NCBI RefSeq assembly: GCF_018919385.1
Contig: NZ_JAHLMF010000012.1
Coordinates: 96,443 to 160,442, forward strand
Origin: Geomonas diazotrophica
GTDB lineage: Bacteria > Desulfobacterota > Desulfuromonadia > Geobacterales > Geobacteraceae
Direction of reading: 5' to 3'
DNA length: 64,000 nucleotides
Position numbers and translations under genes: made by a program. Numbering within the stretch: position 1 is the stretch's first letter; each line of letters starts with the position of its first letter. The notes below the pieces were generated by a model. The model was not told the DNA's origin and made no database searches. It was given only the letters and a program-made list of their open reading frames with translations. Shown piece by piece: positions 51,897-60,224 of the stretch.

Positions 51897-52996
51897 AAGC
51901 AACCGTGGCCATATTACTGCTCGAAACCGCATTTCTGGCGCTGGGCCAGGCAGCCTACGGCTCCTCGTCCGTTGTTAACACAAAACACAACCTTTCTGTG
52001 AGTGGTCCCGGTGAGCTTAAATCAACCGTTGAAACTCGTGTCTGCATTTTCTGCCATACACCCCATCATGCAAACGAGGACAAGCGCCTCGAGGTGAACC
52101 CCTTGTGGAGCAGGGAGGCGTCTTCCGTCACCTACGATCCCTATTTCTCCGAAACCATGCAGGCGACTACCAAGCCGGGCCAGCCGACCGGCACCTCAAG
52201 GCTTTGCCTCAGCTGTCATGATGGATCCATCGCCCTCGGCATGCTCAAGGGAAATTATCAGCTTCCCGGAATCACCTCGCGCATCACCCCGGACCGCAGT
52301 TCCTACATCGGTTCGGACCTCAGGAACGATCACCCCGTTTCTTTTCCCTACGACAGCATGCTTTCCACTAAAGACCTGGAGCTGAACGCACCTTCCACGC
52401 TGCCCCCGGAAATCCGGCTGGAGAGGAACACCAATTTTGTCCAGTGCACCACCTGTCACAACCCGCACAAGGATCCTTCTCCTCCCAACAGCAAGTTTCT
52501 GGTGCTGCCCAACTACAAAAACGGCACGCAGCTCTGCATCGCCTGCCACAATAAATCCGGCTGGAGCGCCAACGTCCATTCCACTGCCGATGCCACCAAG
52601 CTCGATGGCTGCGAGATCTGCCATAAGCCCCACGGCGCCAACGGTGTCAACTACGCGCCTTTATTGGGTAACAGGTATGAGTACCGGACCCAGCACCAGT
52701 ATGATGCTGGGGGATACAGCCTCTGTCTTAGGTGCCATGCGGAGGCAGACATCCTTGACCCGCTGCACCCCGAGAAAACGAAGTTCCCTAAGCACTACTC
52801 ACACGTGGTAACCCAGGGGTACCCGTGCATTGCCTGCCACCCCTCTCATGGTGTCACTATCAACGATGCCGCTCATGCCCATTTAGTCGAATTTTCAAGT
52901 ATCTTTGTCACGAGCGGGACCTACGACTCTGTGACAAAGAGCTGCAACGTCACCTGCCATCCCACCACTCACCTCACCAACCCGAAGTACTACTGA
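51893..52996 (+). CDS. Multiheme c-type cytochrome, 7 CXXCH plus CX3CH
   Basis: 367 residues with signal peptide (ending AAYG). Seven canonical sites (CIFCHTPHH, CLSCHDGSIA, CTTCHNPHK, CIACHNK, CEICHKPHG, CLRCH, CIACHPSHG) and a last CNVTCH (CX3CH). The first two with DHPVSFPYD repeat the layout of the 4-heme cytochrome at 46.2 kb, so the two are related, this one extended. AAGGAGTGAGAA precedes the GTG. Last gene of the conduit operon; a terminator follows. Likely periplasmic or surface heme protein of the conduit. Confidence 0.9.
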   Translation: MKATVAILLLETAFLALGQAAYGSSSVVNTKHNLSVSGPGELKSTVETRVCIFCHTPHHANEDKRLEVNPLWSREASSVTYDPYFSETMQATTKPGQPTGTSRLCLSCHDGSIALGMLKGNYQLPGITSRITPDRSSYIGSDLRNDHPVSFPYDSMLSTKDLELNAPSTLPPEIRLERNTNFVQCTTCHNPHKDPSPPNSKFLVLPNYKNGTQLCIACHNKSGWSANVHSTADATKLDGCEICHKPHGANGVNYAPLLGNRYEYRTQHQYDAGGYSLCLRCHAEADILDPLHPEKTKFPKHYSHVVTQGYPCIACHPSHGVTINDAAHAHLVEFSSIFVTSGTYDSVTKSCNVTCHPTTHLTNPKYY

Positions 52997-53013
52997 TACC
53001 ACCTTCAAAAGTC

Positions 53014-53070
53014 GTATAGGGTAAATCACCCAGTGTATTGTCTGGTGTTGGGTTATTTACCCTATCGTTT
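53014..53070 (+). terminator. Terminator of conduit operon
   Basis: ATAGGGTAAAT at 53016-53026 pairs with ATTTACCCTAT at 53055-53065, with an inner ACCCA/TGGGT, followed by CGTTTT. Confidence 0.82.
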
Positions 53071-53326
53071 TCCGCTCCGATCCTCTCTGGTAACCTTCGC
53101 CTCGTGTTTCTCTTCGTGACCCCAGTCTCTCAAAAGCCTTGAAGTTGCTGCTGTTTTAACGGTACGGCGGTTTCTCCTGTCTGAGGCTGCAACGAAATGG
53201 GCACAGACAGTGCTATAGGGTGAATTGCTCTCTTCCGGCACATGACACGCGACGTGTCCCGGCCCCCACCGGTGTCGTTGGAAACATTCAATGCAGCCGT
53301 AGTGAAATAATCAAAAGGAGATCGTA
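53071..53326 (+). promoter_or_regulatory. Upstream region of first selenocysteine-type cytochrome
   Basis: 256 bp with two dyads: CTGTCTG at 53177-53183 with CAGACAG at 53204-53210, and the palindrome GACACG-CGA-CGTGTC at 53244-53258. CGGCACATGACACGC at 53236-53250 has sigma-54 spacing but a poor -12 box. The promoter is therefore not certain; the palindromes are possible regulator sites or leader hairpins. Confidence 0.45.
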
Positions 53327-56300
53327 ATGAGACAACCGACGAAAAAGGCTGTGAAAGCCACCGTCGTCTCCACCGCGGCGCTTATGTCGCTTGCGGCAGG
53401 GTCGGCTCTGGGTTACAACGCCTCGCACGAGAACATCGTGCTCAAGAACCCGGCTGGCGATTTAGTGCAACTGGATGCCAGCGGGAAAGGCCCCGCCTAC
53501 AGCGTGAAGACCACCTGCTTCGGTACCGTAGGGTGCCACGGCGATGCCACTGCAGCCGGCAATGCAACCTACAGCTACGACGAGATCGAGCGCCACTCCT
53601 ACCATGCCATGAACGGCACCAACGAGCTGCGCGGCTTCAACAACTGGAACCCGGACGGGATCACTCCGGACGGCAACGCCGACGCCTTCCGCCGCGGCGT
53701 GAGCCCGCAGGGTAAGAACTGGGTCCAGGGTCCCGGCCATCTGGGGAACTGGTGACCGCCTTCTGCTCGACAGTTGTCGAGACTTTTCAAAGACTCCTTC
53801 GGCATGACCTATGACCAGACCAACGGCAAGTACATCAGTGCTTACTTCGGCCAGACGGCTACTTCTGCCAATCCCAACCTCGCCACCTTGACCAACGAGA
53901 CGCAGGCCTATATCCCCTTCCCCTTCAGCAGCCTGGACGGCCTCAAGCAGTCGGCCGACCTCACCGCGCTCGGTAACATGAACGACTGCGCGGAGTGCCA
54001 CGTAGGCGGCGGCGGGATGGAATACATTCCCAAGTACATTGCCAACGGCAGCATCGGCTCTCCCCTGGGGACCTACGCTGCCGGCGTCGTCGGCGGTCCG
54101 CTGAGTGGTGGGGCGTATCCCGGTTCGGCAGCCCCGGACCCGGCCAACCGCGTGTCGCTGCGCAGCGCAGGTCTGCTGGACACCGTGTACACGGCCTTCA
54201 ACTACCTGATCGACGTCTTCGGTCCGAAGGGTGACGGCAAAGACGCCACCTACGAGCCCAAGTACAACAACTTCGCCCAGTCCGGCGTCCTGGAAATGGA
54301 CTGCCTCGCCTGCCACCAGCAGGGGTACAACTGGGAGGCCCGCAAGCACGCCGTACGCGCCCTCGGCTTCGACGCCTCGCGCGTGACCGGCGCCGGCTTC
54401 GGCACCTACTCCACCGGTTCCACCCCCTCCACGACCGTTACCTATGACCTCTCCAAGCTCGTGGCCGCTGAGGGCGGTGGCTACAAGCTCTCTGCCACTG
54501 AAGGTGCCAAGATCCTCGGCGTCCCTGCCTCCGAGAACTGCGCCTCCTGCCACGCCGCCACCCAGAAGGAGAAGTACCAGGTCGAGTGGAAAAAGCGCGG
54601 CGACTACTGGGGCGCCTCCGAAGTCCACGGCAACATCGGCTGCATGGGTTGCCACGAGCGCAACACCCTGACCGCTACCGGGGAAATCGACAAGACCACG
54701 GTCGGTACCAGCGGTATCGCCAACAACGCTGCGGCCAACAAGAAGCTCGGCCTTTGCGACCCCGCCAAAGGCGGCGATTCCGGTTACGATGCGCAGTGGA
54801 ACGCCATGGACAAGGTTGCTTTCAAAAACTGCGCTGATTGCCACCTGAGCACCGCCGGCAACGGCAAGACCTACGGCGCACCGAACCCCACCGCAGCGCA
54901 CGCCGCGAAAGGGCTCACCGCCATCGTGGCGCAGAAGCAGTTCAATGCCTCCGGCCAGTTGGTCAGCAACGGCGTCGCCAATGCAAGCCACCTCGACATC
55001 ATCGATTGCACCGTCTGCCACTCCAGAAAGACCGACGTTCAGCTCCCGCTGTACGACGCCAACGGCGTGTTCAGGAGCTACACCTCCTTCCACATCACCG
55101 GCGGCGCCATGGTTGACGGCACCGGCAAGGATGAAGAAGGGCGTCTGGCAACCCACGACACCGTCAACGTCGAGCGCGAGATGTACGACAACTACTCGCT
55201 CTACTGGAACAACGGCAAACTCTTCCTGGGGAGCTTCCTGACCTCCTTCTTCTGGCGTGATATGAACACCATGCTCGATGCCAACAAGGATGGGCGCGGC
55301 CCGGGTCTCGACCCGATCCTGCCGACCCACATCGCGCGCATCAACGTCGCCAACAGCGACCGCAACAGCCTCACCCACGATGGCGTGGTAACCGGCGACG
55401 AAATCGCTGGGCACATCAGCACCATCACGGCGCAGCTCCCCGCCATGATCGGCAATCCGACCGAACCCCCGATCATCAAGCTGTCCGCCCTTGCGGTCCC
55501 CTTCAAGTGGACCCACAACGTTTCTCCGGCCACGGAAGCACTGGGCCAGAGCTGCGCTGACTGCCATAGCGCTTCCAGCACCTTCCTCAACAAGAAGGTC
55601 GTGGTATCGCCGAAGACAAACTTCACCTACAATGCCGGCCAGTTGGTGAACTATACCAAGGTCAACGGTTCGACCCAGGCCACCGACATGCATCCGAACG
55701 TGGTGAACAAGGCGGGCAACCGCAGTGTTGCCGTACCGATTTTCACACCGACCGCCGCCGGCAACCTCACCGACGACACCCAGGCGGTCCAGCGCGCGGC
55801 CATGATTTACGAAGGGACCTTCACCAACATCAACACCGGCTTCAGTCCCACCGCAATCACCGGCAGCACCCGTCCGGCTGTGGGTGCGGCCAACAGCCCG
55901 TGGTACGACGCCACCAACAAGAGCACCGGCACCGCCGGCTGGGTGACCAAGCTCGACGTGAAGGAGACAGCGACCGGCACCGTCAAGTCCTACACCTTCG
56001 CCAACACCGACAACACCATGACCAATGTTGCCGCCGTGGTCGCCCACATGAACAGCGTCGGCTTTGCCAACAACAGCCACGCCTACGGCTTCACCATCAC
56101 CGACGGCGGCTCTGAGCAGCTCGTCATCACCCCGGCTGCAGGCTACGAAGTGCGTGTGAACCCGCAGACCGATGTCGGGCCGCTCGGCCTCTCCGGCGCA
56201 CTCTACGCCGCACAGAAACTGAAGGGCGTGAACAACCTCGAGTATGCCGGCCGTGGCGACTGGCTCACCTACTTCAACAACATCACCGCTGCAGGTACCG

Positions 56301-56908
56301 GTATCGGCGTCGACCCGGTGGCAGACATCGCTACCGTTGCCGGCCAGGCAGCAAACGGCGGCAGCCAGATCATCACCGTGACCAAGGGCGCAACCGTCGA
56401 CCTGGTCGCTGCCGACGCGGCTTCGGCGGGTAGCTTCACCTACTCCTGGCTGCTCAACAGCGGGGCTTCCCTGCCGGCCGGCAAGAGCATCTCCTACAAC
56501 TTCCCGACCACCGGCCTCTTCACCCTGACCCTCAACGTGGTCGACGAGGAAGGGAAGTTCTCCACCGTGAACCAGAAGGTCAACGTCGTCGCTGCGGACC
56601 CGGTCACCGTCGGTACCATTACGGTGGACGCCGCCAAGGCAACGACCATCCCGCTGACCATCAGCGGTCCTTACACCTCCGTTACCTTCGCGTGGGGCGA
56701 CGGTAGTGCCAGCACCACCTCCACCGACACCAGCGGTTCCATCAGCAAGAGCCACACCTACGCGCGTTACGCCAAGTACGCCGTGGCCGATGCTGATCCG
56801 AACACCGCCGGCAACCAGGCCGGGTACAAGTGGACCACCAACATCCGCGTCTACAACGGCTCGACCCTGGTATCCAGCAAGAACGTGGCGGTGTACAACC
56901 TGCAGTAA
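53327..56908 (+). CDS. Selenocysteine-type multiheme c-type cytochrome (UGA at codon 143), 7 CXXCH
   Basis: I read one gene of 1193 residues with a single in-frame TGA at 53753-53755. Upstream: signal peptide (ending ALG), an atypical heme motif CFGTVGCH (CX5CH) and IERHSYHAM. At the TGA the context is GHLGNW-U-PPSARQ. Downstream the same frame runs on with no stop and seven CXXCH (CAECHVGG, CLACH, CASCH, CMGCH, CADCH, CTVCH, CADCH), then ~250 C-terminal residues with an Ig/PKD-like module (FTYSWLLNSG ... FTLTLNVVDEEGK). A SECIS-like hairpin follows the TGA, no ribosome-binding site precedes the downstream part, and the paralogue at 60.2 kb shares everything. Alternative: two genes split by a true stop, judged unlikely. 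AAAAGGAG precedes the ATG. Confidence 0.82.
53756..53781 (+). promoter_or_regulatory. Candidate bacterial SECIS element
   Basis: Ten nt after the TGA, CTCGAC (53766-53771) pairs with GTCGAG (53776-53781) around the loop AGTT. The loop begins 17 nt after the UGA with a G at its second base, as expected of SelB-binding hairpins such as that of fdhF. Confidence 0.7.
56299..56466 (+). repeat. 168-bp near-identical repeat, copy 1
   Basis: Coding segment of the Ig/PKD-like region, matching 63833-64000 with three mismatches (two in one codon, GTC to ATT, and one G to A). The match reaches the window edge and so may be longer. Confidence 0.92.
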
Positions 56909-56939
56909 ACGCTGACTTGTCCGACTCTGATGCAATGCA

Positions 56940-56970
56940 AAGCCCGAGGCGAAAGCTTCGGGCTTTTTTT
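56940..56970 (+). terminator. Terminator of first selenocysteine-type cytochrome gene
   Basis: AAGCCCGA pairs with TCGGGCTT, with inner GGC/GCT pairing, followed by seven T. Confidence 0.9.
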
Positions 56971-57014
56971 CGGCGGTTTGCAGTGGCGCCGGAGGGGAGG
57001 GGGGCGGAGATGGT

Positions 57015-57043
57015 GCAAAAAAAAACGGCCCGGTGGGCCGTTT
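57015..57043 (-). terminator. Terminator of response regulator gene (minus strand)
   Basis: AAACGGCCC pairs with GGGCCGTTT around GGT; on the minus strand it is followed by a T-run. Confidence 0.85.
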
Positions 57044-57074
57044 CAGCTGGGGAATCAGGAGGAGAGGGGGGCGG

Positions 57075-57746
57075 TCACTTCCATGAGTCGACGTCGATCA
57101 GCCCCAGCTTGGCAGCGTACTTGACGAGTTCGATCTTGCTGTGCACCCCAAGCTTTCTCATCAGGTTGGTGCGGTGGTTGTCGACCGTCTTCACGCTCAG
57201 GACCAGGCGACGTGCAATCTCCCTGGTCGGCACCCCTTCCGCCACCATGCGCATCACCTGCTGTTCGCGCGGTGATAAAAGGCCGTAGCACTCGTCCTGC
57301 GAGCCATGCTCCTTGCGGGTCCCCGCCATCAGCTTGCCCACCGTCTCCGGCGAGATCTGGCCGTCAAGGAAGAACTCCCCGCGGGAGAGCGCATCCATGG
57401 CCTGTATCAGGCGGGTACTGGTCGTTTCCTTTACCACGTAACCCCGCGCACCGGCCTTGAACGCCTCGGAGATGTACTCAACCTTGGGGTGCATGCTGAG
57501 CATCAGTACCCCGATCTTGGGAAACTCCATTATGATCTCGCGCGCCGCATCGATGCCGCTCATGTCGGGAAGCGAGATGTCCATGGTGATCAGGTCGGGC
57601 TGCAACTCACGCGCTAAAGCGAGCGCCTCTGCCCCGCTGCCGGCCTCTCCGATGGTGTGGTAGTCGGTACTGCGTTCCACAAGACTCTTCAGCCCGTCCC
57701 GGAACAGGGGATGGTCGTCGACGATCAGGACGCTCTTTTTGTGCAT
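57075..57746 (-). CDS. NarL/FixJ-family response regulator
   Basis: 223 residues. Receiver domain with DDHPLFRDGL, phospho-acceptor Asp in LITMDISLPDMSG (~58) and Lys in YVVKETTS; C-terminal LuxR-type helix-turn-helix (LLSPREQQVMRMVAEGVPTREIARRLVLSVKTVDNHRTNLMRKLGV). ATG at 57746 follows GCGAGGTG. It lies 97 bp after the cognate kinase gene, in the same direction. The pair sits between the two selenocysteine-type cytochrome genes and may control one of them. Confidence 0.93.
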   Translation of the reverse strand: MHKKSVLIVDDHPLFRDGLKSLVERSTDYHTIGEAGSGAEALALARELQPDLITMDISLPDMSGIDAAREIIMEFPKIGVLMLSMHPKVEYISEAFKAGARGYVVKETTSTRLIQAMDALSRGEFFLDGQISPETVGKLMAGTRKEHGSQDECYGLLSPREQQVMRMVAEGVPTREIARRLVLSVKTVDNHRTNLMRKLGVHSKIELVKYAAKLGLIDVDSWK

Positions 57747-57843
57747 CGCGCACCTCGCATAGTTTTTACTTTCGTGCCAGCCCGTGCGGCGAGGTGGCAA
57801 AATGCATTCCCAATAGCACCATGGCCAAGGAGGTGTCAACCTT

Positions 57844-59256
57844 TTAATTAACTTCAGGCTGACAGTACGGCACCTCTACCACGATGCGGGTGCCCACCTT
57901 GGGACGCGAGGAAACCTGGAATGTGCCGCTTAGCAGGTCGACGCGCTCCGTCATCCCCACCAGCCCCAGCCTTTCCCCCCTGTCCCGCTGGCGCTGTTTC
58001 AGGTCGAAACCCTTGCCGTTATCCTCTATGCGCATCCTGATGTTGGGGTGCGAGGCGACGAGGCAGACGGTAACCTCGGTGGCCTCGGCGTGCTTGACCA
58101 CGTTGTGAAGCGCCTCCTGGAAGACGCGGTACAGGTTGATTTCCGTCTCAGGCTCCAGTTTGACCCCGGTCATGCCGGCCGGCCTGAAATCTATTTTCAG
58201 CCCGTACTCCGGGGCCATCGCGGCGCAGTCATGCTCAATCGCCCCCACGAGTCCGAGCCTCTCCAGCGAACCCGGACGCAGCCGTCCCGAGATGCCCCGC
58301 ACCGCCTGGATAGAGTCCCTGAGCATCCCGGAAATACGTTTCACCCGGCAGGTCAGCTCTTCAGGCGCATCGGCAAGGTCCTCTTCCAGGGTATCGATGC
58401 CGAGCTTGATGGCGTTGAGCCGCTGCCCAAGGTCGTCGTGCAGTTCCCGGGAGACGTAGCGCCTTTCTTTCTCCTGCGCGGAGATGAGGCTGTGGGTGAG
58501 GGCCCGGATCTGCTTCTCGTGCTCCTTTTTCTCGGTAACGTCACGCGCGACCGCCAGCTTTGCCGGACGGGAGAGCCCGGGCATCCGGATGGGAAGTTCG
58601 ATCACCGAGTACCAGCGTTTGGTCATCTCGTTGAAGAACTCCTTGTGGATCTGCTGGTTATCAGTGAAGACGGCGTCGGTCGAACAGTCGTCGCAGCGCT
58701 CGCTGAGGCCGCGGCATACCTTGTAGCAGGGATCGGTGGCGATGTCGCCGCAGAGACCGTTTTGCATCTTCCTGTTGGCGTAGATGATGCGGTAGTCGTC
58801 CGTCACGACGTAGACCCGGTCCTCCATGGCATCGAGGAGCATGCGCAGGGTCTCCTGCGAGGCGTGCATCGCCTCCCCGATCAGCTTGCAGTCGGTGCGA
58901 TCGTGGAAGGTCCCTATCAGGGCGGGCTTGCCCGAGAACTCCACGCGGCGGATCTCGACTTCGATCCAGGTGGGCGTGCCGTCGACCCTGGCGGAGGGCT
59001 GCCCCCAGGCCAGTCGCGGGGGGGCACCGGCCAGCACCTGGTGATGCACCTGCTGGAAGAGGTCGACGCTGCTGGGGTCAGGGTAGAGATCCGTGAAGAG
59101 GTTGCGGCCAATCAGGGTCTCGGTAGTGTCGTAGTAGCCGAAGAGGTCGGCGAACCGTTGGTTGAGGAAGACGACCAGGTTGTCCAGCACGACGTAAAGG
59201 CCATCAGAGAGGGTACTTACGATGGTTTCAAATAGCTGGGGGTCTGTCGCGGGCAT
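57844..59256 (-). CDS. NarX-type PAS sensor histidine kinase
   Basis: 470 residues, no membrane helix. Two PAS domains (~5-125 and ~128-245); the second contains CGDIATDPCYKVCRGLSERCDDCS, five cysteines in 22 residues that might bind a metal or heme. HisKA_3 dimerisation domain with RELHDDLGQRLNAIKLG (His ~270) and HATPase domain with EDNGKGF and LGLVGMTERV. It would phosphorylate the downstream NarL-type regulator. A redox- or nitrogen-oxide-sensing role is inferred from the kinase type and cysteines. Confidence 0.9.
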   Translation of the reverse strand: MPATDPQLFETIVSTLSDGLYVVLDNLVVFLNQRFADLFGYYDTTETLIGRNLFTDLYPDPSSVDLFQQVHHQVLAGAPPRLAWGQPSARVDGTPTWIEVEIRRVEFSGKPALIGTFHDRTDCKLIGEAMHASQETLRMLLDAMEDRVYVVTDDYRIIYANRKMQNGLCGDIATDPCYKVCRGLSERCDDCSTDAVFTDNQQIHKEFFNEMTKRWYSVIELPIRMPGLSRPAKLAVARDVTEKKEHEKQIRALTHSLISAQEKERRYVSRELHDDLGQRLNAIKLGIDTLEEDLADAPEELTCRVKRISGMLRDSIQAVRGISGRLRPGSLERLGLVGAIEHDCAAMAPEYGLKIDFRPAGMTGVKLEPETEINLYRVFQEALHNVVKHAEATEVTVCLVASHPNIRMRIEDNGKGFDLKQRQRDRGERLGLVGMTERVDLLSGTFQVSSRPKVGTRIVVEVPYCQPEVN

Positions 59257-59272
59257 GGGAGTTCCTGGTGGC

Positions 59273-59704
59273 CTACTTGGTGAATTCTACTTTGCGCATC
59301 TCGCCGGCGTAGTCAACCGCCACACCGTTTTTGTCCATGAACACTACGAGCCGATAGACTTCAGCCGAACTGCCGGCCACCATGGCCTTTTCGATCTCAC
59401 CCGAGGTGTTCCAGTAGTTCCAGAATTCCACCGTGTAAGCGACGGGGGGGAGGGGCTGTTTTGCTTTTGCGATCTGCTCCGCGGTAGGGAGACGCTCGTT
59501 CTTCAACACGGAATTGGGCGCCCCGAGCCGGGCCACGATCTCATCCTTTGTGGTTTTGCCTTTGGTAATGGTCTGTGCCACGAGTTCGGGGGTCAGATAG
59601 GGCCTGGCAGCCGGAGCCGCCTGCGCGGCCTGGTGGGACTGGGGAGAGGGGTGCAGGCATCCATTCAATAACAGTGCGGACAACAGCAGACAAACCTTCT
59701 TCAT
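59273..59704 (-). CDS. Lipoprotein with SmpA/BamE-like domain
   Basis: 143 residues. Lipobox LLNGC at ~10-14, then a disordered Gln/Ala stretch and a domain with ITKGKTTKDEIVARLGAPNSV ... VEFWNYWNT ... VYRLVVFMDKNGVAVDY, the G-x-T-x-x-E-V-x-x-x-L-G-x-P pattern of SmpA/OmlA (BamE-like) proteins. AAGGAGCG precedes the ATG at 59704. It lies 16 bp upstream of the kinase gene and is probably co-transcribed with the two-component system. Confidence 0.82.
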   Translation of the reverse strand: MKKVCLLLSALLLNGCLHPSPQSHQAAQAAPAARPYLTPELVAQTITKGKTTKDEIVARLGAPNSVLKNERLPTAEQIAKAKQPLPPVAYTVEFWNYWNTSGEIEKAMVAGSSAEVYRLVVFMDKNGVAVDYAGEMRKVEFTK

Positions 59705-60016
59705 GACACGCTCCTTGGGAGGCCATACACTCCTGGCCACGATAGTATGCTGGTTGTGGTATATGCAAATAAACTTACAAAGTCAAGCCCCATCTAACCC
59801 TCTGCGTGGGGCGTGAACGTGGCGGTGGCAAATCCCCCATTGTGGGCGATATCACTCGCGTTAGCTAGCGCAGTTTCTCGCTTTCAAGGGCAAGGGGCGA
59901 CCCGTCTCCTAGGGTGATATACCTAGTTTTCGACTTGTTTTGGGGTGTTTTGCCTGGGATGACGTGGCGGTGGTAAAAAAACTTTTGTGGCAGAGGCGGA
60001 CTCGAGAAAAGCGGCC
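59705..60016. other. Intergenic region, no gene seen
   Basis: About 310 bp between the divergent lipoprotein gene and the second selenocysteine-type cytochrome. AT-rich patches such as GGTGATATACCTAG near 59915 might hold promoter elements. No ORF with a ribosome-binding site is evident. Confidence 0.4.
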
Positions 60017-60055
60017 ATAACAGGCGGTTAGCCCCGGATACCGCGAACCTGTTAT
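60017..60055 (+). repeat. Inverted repeat upstream of sigma-54 promoter
   Basis: ATAACAGG at 60017-60024 and CCTGTTAT at 60048-60055 are perfect inverted halves 23 bp apart, with an inner CGG/CCG. The centre is ~60 bp before the -24 box, so it could be an activator-binding site, although bacterial enhancer-binding sites usually lie a little farther away. Confidence 0.55.
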
Positions 60056-60094
60056 TGCATTTTCTGAATACTTCTATATTGCGCAGAAATGGTC

Positions 60095-60111
60095 TTGGCC
60101 TCGCATTTGCT
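60095..60111 (+). promoter_or_regulatory. Sigma-54 promoter of second selenocysteine-type cytochrome gene
   Basis: TTGGCCTCGCATTTGCT: GG at 60097-60098, GC at 60109-60110, spacing 12, with TTTGCT at -12. Leader to ATG ~100 nt. Confidence 0.8.
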
Positions 60112-60224
60112 AAATATGAAACGGCTCTCTTGTAATAGCTGTTGTGCTCCGTCTATCGGCACCCCCATGCCGCGATGGTGCATGACAGCACTGTAGTACC
60201 ATTAAATTCGGAGGAAGACCCAAC

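Noticed and set aside
53236..53302. Two sigma-54-like elements before the first selenocysteine-type cytochrome
   Set aside because: One has CGC instead of TGC at -12, the other (TTGGAAACATTCAATGC) has 13-bp spacing.
53327..53773. Reading the first selenocysteine-type cytochrome as two genes, 53327-53755 and a TTG-started 53774-56908
   Set aside because: The second part lacks a ribosome-binding site and signal peptide although it is a c-type cytochrome needing export; both parts are in one frame, and the paralogue repeats the arrangement.
53462..56935. A 1157-codon open frame on the minus strand across the first selenocysteine-type cytochrome
   Set aside because: It is the mirror of strong GC-rich codon bias. 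It has no ribosome-binding site, signal peptide or family pattern, and the plus strand carries CXXCH motifs and a signal peptide.
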